DNA from: an uncultured Granulicatella sp.
Lineage (GTDB): Bacteria > Bacillota > Bacilli > Lactobacillales > Aerococcaceae
NCBI GenBank assembly: GCA_934193545.1
Contig: CAKPVL010000001.1
Location: 1 to 64,000, forward strand
Reading direction: 5' to 3'
Length of the DNA: 64,000 nt
The stretch's first letter is position 1. Each line of letters starts with the position of its first letter. Positions 43,905-53,324 of the stretch are shown one piece after another. The notes beneath the pieces are model-generated. The model saw only the letters and a program-made list of their open reading frames with translations, did no database searches and had not been told where the DNA came from. The translations under genes were made by a program, and so were the position numbers.

Positions 43905-45242
43905 ATGGGAAACAAAACGAAAACATGGCATGTTATTCCAGCGGTAGTCGCAACGGCGATTATGAGCTTTTGTGGCGTGCTAATTGAAACAGCAATGAAC
44001 GTTACCTTCCCAACATTGATGACAGAATTCAATACAGATTCTTCAGGGATTCAATGGGTAACAACAGGATACTTACTGGCAATAGCCATTGTCGTGCCAA
44101 TTACGGCGTATTTAACACGAAACTACACGATTCGCCAACTCTTCTTGGCAGCGAACCTTTTATTTATCGGTGGGGTCTTAATTGACTGTATTTCACCAAA
44201 CTTAGCAATTTTATTACTCGGACGCTTTATGCAGGGGATTGGAACAGGGATTGCACTTCCATTAATGTTCCATATCGTATTGACAAAAGTGCCGCTGCAC
44301 CAACATGGAACAGTCATTGGAATTGGAGGAATGACGACCGCTCTTGCGCCACCAATCGGACCAACATTTGGTGGTGTTGTCTCAAGTATGTTTGGATGGC
44401 GTGCAATTTTCTACGCATTGATTCCATTCCTAATTTTCTCGTTAGTGATGGGACTTTGGGCGATTCAAGCGGAAGAGTCACCGAAGAAACAACCATTCAA
44501 CTTTATGGCGTTTGTGACATTAGGGATTGGTCTTGCAAGCTTACTGATGGCGATTGAACATTTATCAGTCATCTACCTTGGAGTAGTGGTTGTAGCATTT
44601 GCGGCATTTTACTACTTTAATCGAAATAATGCGCTCTTATCGTTTAAACCATTCAAGCTTGTCCGCTTCAACGCGACGCTTTATATCGTGCTAGCATTCC
44701 AAGCAGTTGTGTTAGGATTATCGTTCATTTATCCAAACTACATCCAATTAGCTTGGGGCGAAACAGCGACAGTGGCGGGGCTCTTCATGTTCCCAGGGGC
44801 TGCGATGGTTGCCGTATTATCTGTTGTGTCCGGTCGTTGGTATGATAAATCAGGTCCATTGAAGCCGATTTTAACAGGATTAGTATTTGCGGTTGTTGGA
44901 GGAGTATCCATCAGCTTCTTCTTCCCAGGGTTAACGATTTATCCGCTCTTAGCGCTAAACGTCATCTTTATGACAGGGATTGGATTTGTAATGGGAAGCA
45001 ATGTAACCTATTCATTAGCGCAATTAAATTCAGAGATTCAAGCCGATGGAAATAGTATCGTGAATACGTTGCAACAGTTCACTGGTGCGATTTCAACAGC
45101 TGTTATCGCGCGTATTTTTAGCTCGTTCGATTCAAACTTAGTAACAGCAGGACAAATCAGCGTCATCTTTGTAACAACACTTGCAGTCATTGCACTTGTT
45201 GTCTTCTTATGGATTTATCCGCAAACACAAAAAAGTAAATAG
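43905..45242 (+). CDS. MFS drug exporter, DHA2 (EmrB/LmrB) family
   Basis: This 445-residue membrane protein has about 14 transmembrane helices. N-terminal ETAMNVTFPTLMTEF and QWVTTGYLLAIAIVVP are characteristic of DHA2 proton-coupled multidrug exporters. RFMQGIGTGIALPLM follows, and the antiporter motif region is GMTTALAPPIGPTFGGVV. Similar proteins export lincosamides, dyes or metabolites; the substrate here is unknown. The frame opens at 43872, but AGAAAGGAG supports the ATG at 43905. It has its own terminator and no adjacent regulator. Confidence 0.92.
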   Translation: MGNKTKTWHVIPAVVATAIMSFCGVLIETAMNVTFPTLMTEFNTDSSGIQWVTTGYLLAIAIVVPITAYLTRNYTIRQLFLAANLLFIGGVLIDCISPNLAILLLGRFMQGIGTGIALPLMFHIVLTKVPLHQHGTVIGIGGMTTALAPPIGPTFGGVVSSMFGWRAIFYALIPFLIFSLVMGLWAIQAEESPKKQPFNFMAFVTLGIGLASLLMAIEHLSVIYLGVVVVAFAAFYYFNRNNALLSFKPFKLVRFNATLYIVLAFQAVVLGLSFIYPNYIQLAWGETATVAGLFMFPGAAMVAVLSVVSGRWYDKSGPLKPILTGLVFAVVGGVSISFFFPGLTIYPLLALNVIFMTGIGFVMGSNVTYSLAQLNSEIQADGNSIVNTLQQFTGAISTAVIARIFSSFDSNLVTAGQISVIFVTTLAVIALVVFLWIYPQTQKSK

Positions 45243-45248
45243 AACATA

Positions 45249-45280
45249 AGGCAACCTTGAGAAGGGTTGCCTTTTTTTAA
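45249..45280 (+). terminator. Terminator after the DHA2 exporter
   Basis: AGGCAACCT at 45249-45257 pairs with AGGGTTGCCT at 45263-45272, followed by TTTTTTT. Confidence 0.9.
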
Positions 45281-45345
45281 AACTTATCATATGAAATAGA
45301 AAGACGACTATAGTACAATAGATAGACGTGTGAAAGGAGAGAAAA

Positions 45346-47112
45346 ATGTATTTACTAAAGAAATTATCGTGGTTTTTTAAATTAGAGTGGAAACGATACG
45401 TCATTGGAATTCTGGCGCTATCGCTTGTCAGTGTACTGAATCTGATTCCACCAAGAGTCATTGGGGAAGTTGTCGATTCTATTGATCTAAAGACCTTAAC
45501 AACATCGTCTTTACTGTGGAATTTATTGCTGTTGCTCCTTTCAGCAGTAGCCATGTACGGTCTTCGTTTTGTATGGCGCCTCTTTCTCTTTGGAACGGCA
45601 AACTCTCTTGGTCAGAGATTACGAACACAGCTTTTTGAACATTTTACAAAGATGTCTCCAAGCTTCTATCAAAAGTACCGTTCAGGGGACTTAATGGCCC
45701 ATGCAACAAATGATGTGAGTGCAGTTGTTACGACGGCTGGTGGAGGCGTGATGTCTGCTGTCGACGCCTCGATTACAGCGCTCGTGACGCTAGCAACGAT
45801 GTTCTTTGTGCTCGATTGGCGGGTAACACTCGTTGCGATTATTCCATTGCCACTTTTAGCAATTGCGACAAACTTCGTCGTTCGTGCAGAGCATCAAAGT
45901 TTCAAAGAATCGCAAGAAGCTTTCTCACTATTGAATAACCATGTGAACGAGAGCGTTTCTGGGATTAAGGTGACGAAATCGTTCGGCTACGGTGAAAAAG
46001 AAACGGCATCGTTTTGGGAAACAAACCAAGATGCATGGAAGAAAAATAATCATGCTGCCAAATACAATAATCTATTCGATCCAATCGTTTTGATTTTCGT
46101 GGGACTTAGCTACTTAATTAGCCTCGGTTATGGTGGTTATTTAATTCAACGCGGTGAATTTACCGTTGGGGAAATGATTACGTTTATGACGTATTTAGAC
46201 ATGCTTGTATGGCCGCTTCAAGCGATTGGTTGGCTGCTCAATATTGGCCAACGTGCAAGTATCTCATATCGTCGTATTGAAACCTTATTGGAAGAAACAA
46301 GCGAAGTAGAAGAGGCTCCAAACGCGCTTCCGGTTACAGAAGTACGTGAGATTGATGTTGATATTCACAACTTCCAATATGAAGATGTGCCAACGTTAGA
46401 AGACGTGACATTTAACCTTCATCAAGGGCAAACGCTTGGGATTGTTGGCCCGACAGGTTCAGGGAAATCAACACTCTTAAAATTATTCCTTCGTCAATAT
46501 GATGCAGGAAGAGAAGAAATTTTGATGAATGGGCGTTCGATTCAAGATTATCGCATGAACGACTTGCGAGCGCTTATGGGATATGTGCCACAAGAACAGA
46601 TTTTATTTGCGATGTCGATTAAAGACAATATTCGTTTTGGTGATCCAACGCTTTCTGATGAAGCAGTCGTAGAAGCTACTAAAATCTGCGGACTGTATGA
46701 CGATATTATGGCAATGCCTGAAGGATTCGATACCTTAATTGGCGAGAAGGGTGTGCTTTTATCTGGTGGTCAAAAACAACGTCTATCGATGGCACGTGCG
46801 CTTGTAGTGAACCCGGAAATTCTCATGCTAGATGATTCATTATCAGCTGTTGATGCCAAGACCGAGCATTTAATTTTAGAAAACTTGAAACGTGAACGCA
46901 GCGACAAAACAACGATGATTACCGCTCACCGTCTATCAGCGATTGTGCATGCGGACCTTATTATCGTTCTCCAGGATGGACGTATTGTGGAAAAAGGAAC
47001 GCATGACGAATTAATGGCGCTTGGTGGTTGGTATGCCAAGACTTACGACCGTCAACAGCTCGAAGCGACACTTGAGGAAGGGGGAGATGCAGTTGAACAT
47101 GAAGACCTTTAA
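45346..47112 (+). CDS. Heterodimeric ABC exporter half-transporter, degenerate Walker B subunit
   Basis: This 588-residue protein has a six-helix exporter membrane domain (about 1-310) fused to an ATPase domain. Walker A is GPTGSGKST, the signature is LLSGGQKQRLS and Walker B is ILMLDDSLSAVD. The residue after the Walker B Asp is Asp instead of the catalytic Glu. It pairs with the next gene, which has a normal Glu but a weakened signature. This is the asymmetry known from LmrCD/BmrCD-type multidrug heterodimers. The gene overlaps its partner by 26 bases. The substrate is inferred as drug-like or lipid. Confidence 0.93.
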   Translation: MYLLKKLSWFFKLEWKRYVIGILALSLVSVLNLIPPRVIGEVVDSIDLKTLTTSSLLWNLLLLLLSAVAMYGLRFVWRLFLFGTANSLGQRLRTQLFEHFTKMSPSFYQKYRSGDLMAHATNDVSAVVTTAGGGVMSAVDASITALVTLATMFFVLDWRVTLVAIIPLPLLAIATNFVVRAEHQSFKESQEAFSLLNNHVNESVSGIKVTKSFGYGEKETASFWETNQDAWKKNNHAAKYNNLFDPIVLIFVGLSYLISLGYGGYLIQRGEFTVGEMITFMTYLDMLVWPLQAIGWLLNIGQRASISYRRIETLLEETSEVEEAPNALPVTEVREIDVDIHNFQYEDVPTLEDVTFNLHQGQTLGIVGPTGSGKSTLLKLFLRQYDAGREEILMNGRSIQDYRMNDLRALMGYVPQEQILFAMSIKDNIRFGDPTLSDEAVVEATKICGLYDDIMAMPEGFDTLIGEKGVLLSGGQKQRLSMARALVVNPEILMLDDSLSAVDAKTEHLILENLKRERSDKTTMITAHRLSAIVHADLIIVLQDGRIVEKGTHDELMALGGWYAKTYDRQQLEATLEEGGDAVEHEDL

Positions 47113-48826
47113 TCGACTCATCGCCTACTTATGGCGTTATAAAAAGTCGAGTGCGATTGCGATTTTATTTATCCTCTTATCCAGTATTACTGCAACAGTG
47201 ATTCCACTGATAGCTCGTTATTATATCGATACGTATATTGATAATGGCGTATGGAATGAGGGTTACTGGCTCCTGATTGTTTACTACTCACTTTTCTTAC
47301 TACGAGTATTATTAACGTATATAGGAACCTATGCCTTTAGTTATGTATCCAATAGTGTTGTTCGCGATTTGCGTCAAGAGGCCTTTTCGAATATGCAAAA
47401 ACTCAATATGACGTATTTCGATACAACACCAGCTGGAGCCATCGTTTCTCGTTTAACCAACGATACACAGGCAGTCAGCGATATGTTTAGTTCGATTTTC
47501 TCGACGTTTTTAAGTACTTTATTTATCGTCGTGGCAACCCTGTCTGCGATGTTTAGTATGAATGTAGGTCTTACGATTTTAATGGTTCTGTTTATTCCGG
47601 TGATGTTTGCGTCCGTTAAAATTTATAACCATTTATCGCATAGCGTCATTCGTAAGACGCGTGAGAAGCTCAGCGAGATTAACGTGAAGTTGGCAGAGAG
47701 TGTTGATGGGATGAAGATGATTCAGGCATTTAACCAAGAAGAACGTTTAAGAAAAGAATTCGAACAAATTAACGAAGAACATGTGCAATTCTCGAATCGT
47801 TCGATTAATGTGAATAGTCTGTTCCTTCGCCCAGCGATGTCGCTGTTGAAGCTTGTTGCCTATGCGGTCATTATTTTATACTTTGGCCTTACTTGGGAAG
47901 TAGCTGGAGTGACAGCAGGGGTGATGTATGCCTTTATTCAATTCTCAAATCAGTTATTTAATCCATTAATCGATGTGACGCAAAACTTCTCGATTATTCA
48001 AACATCGATGATTGCGGCGACTCGTGTCTTTGAAGTTATCGATAATACGGATTACGAACCTGAACAACTTGCAAAAGTTAATGAGATTAAGAATGGGAAG
48101 ATTGAGTTTAAAAACGTCACTTTCTCTTATGATGGGAAACGCAACGTATTAAAGAATATTAACTTTGTCGTGAATCCAGGAGAGACTGTTGCTTTTGTTG
48201 GTTCGACTGGTTCAGGAAAGTCGTCTATTATGAATCTCTTCTTACGATTCTACGATTTTAAAGAAGGGGAAATCTTAATCGATGATATCCCAATTCAACA
48301 GTATTCAAAAGAAGTGCTTCGCGATAAAATTGGACTCGTGCTTCAAGATCCATTCTTGTTCCATGGAACAGTGGCTTCTAATATTCGCATGTACCAAGAT
48401 ATCACAGATGAAGAAGTGAAACAGGCGAGTGAGTTCGTAGATGCTCATCACTTTATCGAGCAACTGCCACAAGGATATGAGAATAAAGTTTCTGAAAAGG
48501 GATCAACGTTCTCAAGCGGAGAGCGTCAATTAATCGCCTTTGCAAGAACGATTGCAGCCAATCCTAAAATCCTAATTCTGGATGAAGCGACTGCGAATAT
48601 CGATTCGCAAACCGAAGAAGTCATTCAAACGTCTCTGAAGAAAATGCGAAACGGACGTACCACTTTAGCGATTGCGCACCGATTATCGACCATTCAAGAT
48701 GCCAACCAAATCTTTGTACTCGATAAAGGTGAAATTGTGGAAAGCGGAACGCATACAGAACTTCTTGAAAAAGAGGGACTTTATTATAAGATGTATCAAC
48801 TCCAAGCAGGGATGATGCAAGAATAA
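47087..48826 (+). CDS. Heterodimeric ABC exporter half-transporter, catalytic subunit
   Basis: This 579-residue partner has a membrane domain at about 1-320 and an ATPase domain with Walker [10 protein letters not shown], signature TFSSGERQLIAF (SSGER in place of LSGGQ) and Walker B ILILDEATANID with the catalytic Glu. In the dimer, its Walker A/B combine with the intact LSGGQ of the first subunit to make the competent site. ATG at 47087 is used because GAGGAAG lies six bases upstream; ATG at 47099 is an alternative. No regulator is adjacent. A terminator follows at 48838. Confidence 0.92.
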   Translation: MQLNMKTFNRLIAYLWRYKKSSAIAILFILLSSITATVIPLIARYYIDTYIDNGVWNEGYWLLIVYYSLFLLRVLLTYIGTYAFSYVSNSVVRDLRQEAFSNMQKLNMTYFDTTPAGAIVSRLTNDTQAVSDMFSSIFSTFLSTLFIVVATLSAMFSMNVGLTILMVLFIPVMFASVKIYNHLSHSVIRKTREKLSEINVKLAESVDGMKMIQAFNQEERLRKEFEQINEEHVQFSNRSINVNSLFLRPAMSLLKLVAYAVIILYFGLTWEVAGVTAGVMYAFIQFSNQLFNPLIDVTQNFSIIQTSMIAATRVFEVIDNTDYEPEQLAKVNEIKNGKIEFKNVTFSYDGKRNVLKNINFVVNPGETVAFVGSTGSGKSSIMNLFLRFYDFKEGEILIDDIPIQQYSKEVLRDKIGLVLQDPFLFHGTVASNIRMYQDITDEEVKQASEFVDAHHFIEQLPQGYENKVSEKGSTFSSGERQLIAFARTIAANPKILILDEATANIDSQTEEVIQTSLKKMRNGRTTLAIAHRLSTIQDANQIFVLDKGEIVESGTHTELLEKEGLYYKMYQLQAGMMQE

Positions 48827-48837
48827 AACCAATAGAA

Positions 48838-48876
48838 AAAGACATAGCGAAACCAAATCGCTATGTCTTTTTTTGC
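48838..48876 (+). terminator. Terminator of the ABC exporter operon
   Basis: AAAGACATAGCG at 48838-48849 pairs with CGCTATGTCTTT at 48859-48870, followed by TTTT. Confidence 0.92.
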
Positions 48877-48880
48877 GAGT

Positions 48881-49024
48881 GTAACATATTTGTTACGTAA
48901 CGTAATTGTTACACCCGACGTTGAAAAAACAAAATGTATCAAAAATGATTTGTATCAAAATTGATACAAAACGAATTTTTAAATTTAAGATGTATCATAC
49001 ATGATACGTATCATGCATGATACA
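48881..49024. repeat. Cluster of short palindromes between convergent genes
   Basis: Two 16-bp dyads of GTAAC-N6-GTTAC type abut at 48881-48896 and 48897-48912. Then four dyads of GTATCA-N4-TGATAC type follow: 48935-48950 (imperfect), 48951-48968, 48991-49008 and 49008-49024. Several are perfect palindromes such as TGTATCAAAATTGATACA. The pairs abut, like tandem operators, but no promoter or gene start is nearby. Confidence 0.7.
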
Positions 49025-49033
49025 CTTTGCAAC

Positions 49034-49070
49034 AAAAAAATACCTTTGAGAAAATTCTCAAAGGTATTTT
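49034..49070 (-). terminator. Terminator of yidC
   Basis: On the minus strand AAAATACCTTTGAG pairs with CTCAAAGGTATTTT, followed by TTTG, seven bases beyond the yidC stop. Confidence 0.9.
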
Positions 49071-49076
49071 GCGTTA

Positions 49077-50006
49077 TTATCTGCGGTTTTGTTTGCCAGC
49101 GTTACGGCCACCAGTTTTGTTTTGACGTTGTGCAAACGTTTCTTGTTGTGTTGCTTTTTGAGCAGTTTTACGTGGTGTTGTACGTTGTGGTAACACAATG
49201 TTTTCATGGTTTAATTCTTCGTCGATTTGAGCTTTAATTTTTGGACGAATATATGTGTTTTGAATCCATGATTGTAAAATTTGGATAAGGGCAGAGATGA
49301 AGAAGTAAATACCAACCCCGGCTGGTGATTGGAAAGTCATCATGAACATCATTACTGGAAGAATGTAGTTCATTGAACGACTTTGTTTTTTCGTTTCTTC
49401 GTCCATTCCCATTTGGCTGACTACTGATTGAACATAGTAAGCTACCATTGTCGCAAGGGCAATTGGTAAGAATTGTGCTCCAAGGTTGATTCCCATGAAA
49501 TCACTACTTGAAATTTCGTTTGATAACAGAATTGCGTTATACAATCCACTCCAGATTGGCAATGTAATCAAGATTGGTAAACATCCTGAACCGATACCGC
49601 CCATTAATGAGACATTGTTTAATTTGTATAACTCCATTTGTTCTTGTTGAATCGCAAGTTTCTCTTGAGGAGTTGATGCTTGTTCTGCACGAGCTGTAAT
49701 CTCAGCAATATATGGTTTTAATACTGCCATTTTTTCTTGTTGGACAAGCATTGTTTTCATTTGATGGAATTGTGTTGGCATCAAAACGACACGAACAAGT
49801 ATTGATACGATCACAATTGCAATCGCGTAGTTTCCGTTAAAGACGGAAGCAATTTGGTTTAATAACCATTGTGTTGGGACTACTAAATAGTTATAGAGCC
49901 AACCAATTGGTTCATGGTTTTCATTATATTGAACGGTACATCCCGCAAGTAGTAGGGGAAGAACTGTTGCAACTAATAGCAGTTGAGCTTTTTTAGTTAG
50001 TTTCAT
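49077..50006 (-). CDS. yidC: Membrane protein insertase YidC/Oxa1 (lipoprotein type)
   Basis: This 309-residue insertase helps insert and fold membrane proteins with or without SecYEG. The N-terminus is a lipoprotein signal (LLVATVLPLLLAGCT, Cys about 23). Five membrane helices follow, including IVSILVRVVLMPTQFHQMK with the conserved Arg in the hydrophilic groove and LPIWSGLYNAI. The C-terminal tail is basic (RTTPRKTAQKATQQ), which favours the ribosome-binding YidC2-like type. The ATG at 50006 has AAGGAAAG upstream; an ATG at 50024 is less likely. Acylphosphatase lies upstream on the same strand, a common order in Lactobacillales. A second yidC paralogue near rnpA would be expected elsewhere. 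Confidence 0.95.
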   Translation of the reverse strand: MKLTKKAQLLLVATVLPLLLAGCTVQYNENHEPIGWLYNYLVVPTQWLLNQIASVFNGNYAIAIVIVSILVRVVLMPTQFHQMKTMLVQQEKMAVLKPYIAEITARAEQASTPQEKLAIQQEQMELYKLNNVSLMGGIGSGCLPILITLPIWSGLYNAILLSNEISSSDFMGINLGAQFLPIALATMVAYYVQSVVSQMGMDEETKKQSRSMNYILPVMMFMMTFQSPAGVGIYFFISALIQILQSWIQNTYIRPKIKAQIDEELNHENIVLPQRTTPRKTAQKATQQETFAQRQNKTGGRNAGKQNRR

Positions 50007-50074
50007 AATCACTTTCCTTTTCATTTAATAACATGATTTATTGTACACGTGTTTCGTTGAAATAGCAACGTTCT

Positions 50075-50347
50075 TTATATAATTTGAAACTTTGTAAATT
50101 TCGGTGCATCCAAGACGTCACTTTCTTCATACCGGTCGACACGTCCATAAGGGGATACGGAAGCTTTGACTCTTTCGATAAAACGAGTGACGGCCTTTTC
50201 TTCTCCTTGTGCCACTACAAAAACAGAGCCATCCATTTTATTTTGAACCGTGCCACAAATATCCAGTTGAATCGCGAGTTGCTGCGTGAAAAAGCGGAAT
50301 CCGACACCTTGAACACGTCCCCAGACACGAATTTGTCTTGTAATCAT
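50075..50347 (-). CDS. acyP: Acylphosphatase
   Basis: This 90-residue enzyme hydrolyses acyl phosphates such as acetyl phosphate or carbamoyl phosphate. The motif VWGRVQGVGFRFFTQQLA supplies the phosphate-binding loop and catalytic Arg, and GTVQNKMDGSVFVVAQG the catalytic Asn. The frame is open to 50404, but TTAGGAGGTC gives a strong ribosome site for the ATG at 50347. It probably shares a transcript with yidC, 68 bases downstream. Confidence 0.95.
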   Translation of the reverse strand: MITRQIRVWGRVQGVGFRFFTQQLAIQLDICGTVQNKMDGSVFVVAQGEEKAVTRFIERVKASVSPYGRVDRYEESDVLDAPKFTKFQII

Positions 50348-50445
50348 GGAAAGACCTCCTAAAAGTAGAATTATTTTGTCATCTCTATGAAACAAGATTA
50401 CCATGATTTCGCAAAATTTGGTATACTAATAAACGAGGTGAAAAC

Positions 50446-50760
50446 ATGTTTAAAGTAATTGAGACAGCAGGTCAAGATGAACCATGGTGGTTTTTCGATG
50501 ACTGGGAAAAAATGATTGTTTCGACTGAAGAATTTTCTTCTTTAGAAGAAGCGAAAAATAGTTTCCAACAGCATGAAGCAAGACTTGCTTCTAACTATCC
50601 AGAAAAACGATCAAAAGGAACAAGCGCCATTGCCTTTTGGGATGAGAAAGAACAAGATTATTGTGTGGCTTGTGAATGTGATGTTCAAATTTTCCATGGA
50701 CTGATTTTAGTCGATGAAAATAATCAATTAGTAGAAGAGAAAGGAGAAGAACGTGGCTAA
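50446..50760 (+). CDS. DUF1033 family protein
   Basis: This 104-residue soluble acidic protein has the DUF1033 pattern of Lactobacillales ([20 protein letters not shown] and ending [13 protein letters not shown]). Its function is unknown. An extended -10 (TGG TATACT) lies about 25 bases before the ATG, after GAGGTG. It overlaps the spoIIIE start by eight bases, so the two are likely translationally coupled, which hints at a role in chromosome or cell-division upkeep. That link is inference from position only. Confidence 0.88.
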   Translation: MFKVIETAGQDEPWWFFDDWEKMIVSTEEFSSLEEAKNSFQQHEARLASNYPEKRSKGTSAIAFWDEKEQDYCVACECDVQIFHGLILVDENNQLVEEKGEERG

Positions 50761-53206
50761 ACAAACGAAGAAAAAAACACAAAGAAAAAATACAAAGAAT
50801 ACCAATCCGTTTTTATCGATTGAAGCTGTAGCCGTATTTATTATTGTCTATAGTTTATTAGCAACTTTTCAATTAGGATTCTTAGGAAAATTCTTTGCTA
50901 ACCTGATTCGTTTCTTTATCGGGGATTTATATGCCTTCGGTGGAGTGTGCGGAGTTCTTGCGGGGTTCGGAATGTTATTCCGTGGACGCATGCCTAAGAT
51001 TATGTGGAGATGGACTGCTGCAGCCATTTCATCAAGCGTGGCACTTCTCTTATTCGTGTCTGTGATGACGTATAGTAGCTTTACTAGTTCAGGTTCACCT
51101 GTTTTCCAAGAAATGATGAATCGTTTCATGGTGGACTTTACGTCTAATATCGTTTCTCAACGACTCGGTGGTGGGGTATTAGGAACACTTCTTTATTCAT
51201 GTACGTATTTCCTTGTTTCACAATGGGGAACATATTTAATCGTATTCCTATTATTACTATGTAGCGGGCTTTTAATCTTCAACGTGCATTTAAGCGATGT
51301 AATGGATTTTGTACGTACGCAAACAGCGAATGCTTCTGAAAAGTTAGCTGAGCGTAAAGCCGAACGTGAAGCACGCCGTTTAGAAGAAGAACAAGAAGCT
51401 GAGGAGAAAGTTGTGGCAACACCTGTAGCACCGGCTCCTGCTCCAGTACAAACAGAAACACCTGAAAAACCAAAAGAGCCAAGAAAACCGCATTCGTTAT
51501 TAGACCGAATGAAAGATGTGTTCTTTGATGAATATGAAGATGAAACATTAACTGAGGACGAATATGCAACGTCTCCAATGGTAGAACCTATTGAACCGAT
51601 TCCTCCAGTGGAACCAGTAGCTCCTGCTCCAGTGGCACCAGTAATCCCACCGCAACCAGTAGCGACTGTTTCAGTTCAAAAGCCAGAAGAGCCTGAGTTT
51701 GAAGATGATGGGGAAGACATCGGGGAACTTTCAATGAGTGGGGAACAAGATGACGAAGATTATCAATTACCACCAGTGACCTTATTAAATCCCGTACAAC
51801 ATTCAGATCAATCGAATGAACGTACGATTGTAGAACGTAATATGCATATTTTAGAGCGTACGTTTGCAAGTTTTGGGGTGGATGCTAAAGTAATGCCAAA
51901 CCCAATGATGGGGCCAGCAGTTACAAAATACGAAATTCAACCAGCAATTGGTGTGAAGGTAAGTAAGATTGTGAACTTGAGTGATGATATTGCTCTAGCG
52001 CTTGCGGCCAAAGATATTCGTATCGAAGCTCCAATTCCAGGAAAACCTTATGTAGGGATTGAAGTTCCAAATAGCCAAACAAGTTTTGTATCGTTTAGCG
52101 ATGTGATTCAATCAGCGATTCAATCACCAAAACCTTTAGACGTACCATTAGGAAGAGATATCTCTGGCAATGTTCGTCTTTGCGATATTACGAAAATGCC
52201 GCATATGTTAATTGCTGGTTCAACTGGTTCTGGAAAATCGGTATGTATTAACGGCATTATCACAAGTATTTTAATGAAGACAAAACCACACGAAGTGAAA
52301 TTGATGATGATCGATCCGAAGATGGTAGAGTTGAATGTGTATAATGGCATTCCGCATCTATTAACTCCGGTTGTAACGAACCCTCGTAAAGCCGCTCAAG
52401 CTTTACAAAAAGTAGTAGCTGAGATGGAAAAACGTTACGAATTATTCGCTTCAATGGGTATGCGTAATATCGATGGATATAACGCTCATGTCGAACAATA
52501 TAACCGTGAAACGGGAGAAAATAACCCAACACTTCCTTATATTGTCGTAATCGTAGACGAACTTGCGGACTTAATGATGGTTGCAAGTAATGAAGTAGAA
52601 GATGCGATTATTCGTCTAGCTCAAATGGCTCGTGCTGCCGGAATTCATATGATTCTAGCAACACAACGTCCATCTGTTGACGTTATTACAGGGATTATTA
52701 AAGCCAACGTTCCTTCTCGTATTGCCTTTGCGGTATCGAGTGGTACAGATTCTCGTACGATTATCGATGCCAATGGTGCTGAGAAACTTCTTGGACGCGG
52801 GGATATGCTATATATGCCAATGGGTGAAAATAAACCAATTCGTGTACAAGGGGCGTTCTTAACGGATGAAGAAGTTGAACGTATCGTTGATTTCGTGAAG
52901 AATCAGCAAGAAGTAGAGTATGATGAAGCGATGATGCCTTCAGAAAATACAACATCTGCTGGTGGTAGCGAACCAGAAGACGAACTATTCTACGAAGTCA
53001 TTGAACTATTAAAAGAACAAGAAACGATTAGTACATCTTATTTACAAAGACGATTCCGTATCGGATTTAACCGTGCAGCGCGAATGATTGATGATTTAGA
53101 AGCGCGTGGCTATGTTGGACCTGCTGATGGAAGTAAAGGAAGAAAAGTAAATGTTCATGTTTTCAATGAAAATGACGCTTCCGAACCAGGTGAAACTAAC
53201 GCATAG
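50753..53206 (+). CDS. ftsK: DNA translocase FtsK/SpoIIIE
   Basis: This 817-residue motor pumps chromosomal DNA through the division septum. About four N-terminal membrane helices (residues 20-185) are followed by a Pro/Glu-rich linker (about 200-345). The alpha/beta RecA-like motor has Walker [16 protein letters not shown] and Walker [19 protein letters not shown]-terminal gamma winged helix ([20 protein letters not shown]) reads polar sequences. The start is GTG at 50753 after AAGGAGAAG, overlapping the DUF1033 gene. The linker region is enriched in PVAPAP repeats. A weak hairpin (AAATGT/ACATTT) after the stop may terminate it. Confidence 0.96.
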   Translation: MAKQTKKKTQRKNTKNTNPFLSIEAVAVFIIVYSLLATFQLGFLGKFFANLIRFFIGDLYAFGGVCGVLAGFGMLFRGRMPKIMWRWTAAAISSSVALLLFVSVMTYSSFTSSGSPVFQEMMNRFMVDFTSNIVSQRLGGGVLGTLLYSCTYFLVSQWGTYLIVFLLLLCSGLLIFNVHLSDVMDFVRTQTANASEKLAERKAEREARRLEEEQEAEEKVVATPVAPAPAPVQTETPEKPKEPRKPHSLLDRMKDVFFDEYEDETLTEDEYATSPMVEPIEPIPPVEPVAPAPVAPVIPPQPVATVSVQKPEEPEFEDDGEDIGELSMSGEQDDEDYQLPPVTLLNPVQHSDQSNERTIVERNMHILERTFASFGVDAKVMPNPMMGPAVTKYEIQPAIGVKVSKIVNLSDDIALALAAKDIRIEAPIPGKPYVGIEVPNSQTSFVSFSDVIQSAIQSPKPLDVPLGRDISGNVRLCDITKMPHMLIAGSTGSGKSVCINGIITSILMKTKPHEVKLMMIDPKMVELNVYNGIPHLLTPVVTNPRKAAQALQKVVAEMEKRYELFASMGMRNIDGYNAHVEQYNRETGENNPTLPYIVVIVDELADLMMVASNEVEDAIIRLAQMARAAGIHMILATQRPSVDVITGIIKANVPSRIAFAVSSGTDSRTIIDANGAEKLLGRGDMLYMPMGENKPIRVQGAFLTDEEVERIVDFVKNQQEVEYDEAMMPSENTTSAGGSEPEDELFYEVIELLKEQETISTSYLQRRFRIGFNRAARMIDDLEARGYVGPADGSKGRKVNVHVFNENDASEPGETNA

Positions 53207-53230
53207 AAATGTAAAAACCGAACATTTTTC

Positions 53231-53323
53231 ATAAAAAATACCTCCAATGAAAAGATTTAGCTTGATTTTCATTCTATTTATGATAGAATGACTGTAGTAA
53301 ATCATTTATTGGAGGTTTTTTAT
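53231..53323 (+). promoter_or_regulatory. Promoter flanked by an inverted repeat that includes the BMP-gene Shine-Dalgarno
   Basis: CCTCCAAT at 53241-53248, with an A-run before it, is complementary to ATTGGAGG at 53308-53315, with a T-run after it. The right arm is the ribosome site of the next gene. Between the arms lie CATTCTA/TAGAATG and AATGAAAA/TTTTCATT stems. A likely promoter (TTGATT, 16 bases, TAGAAT) also sits there. Transcripts reading in from spoIIIE would contain both arms and could hide the ribosome site, while those from the local promoter would not. Confidence 0.5.
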
Positions 53324-53324
53324 C

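Noticed and set aside
48881..49024. CRISPR-like array
   Set aside because: The repeats are short dyads with little or no spacer, of two types, and no cas genes are present.
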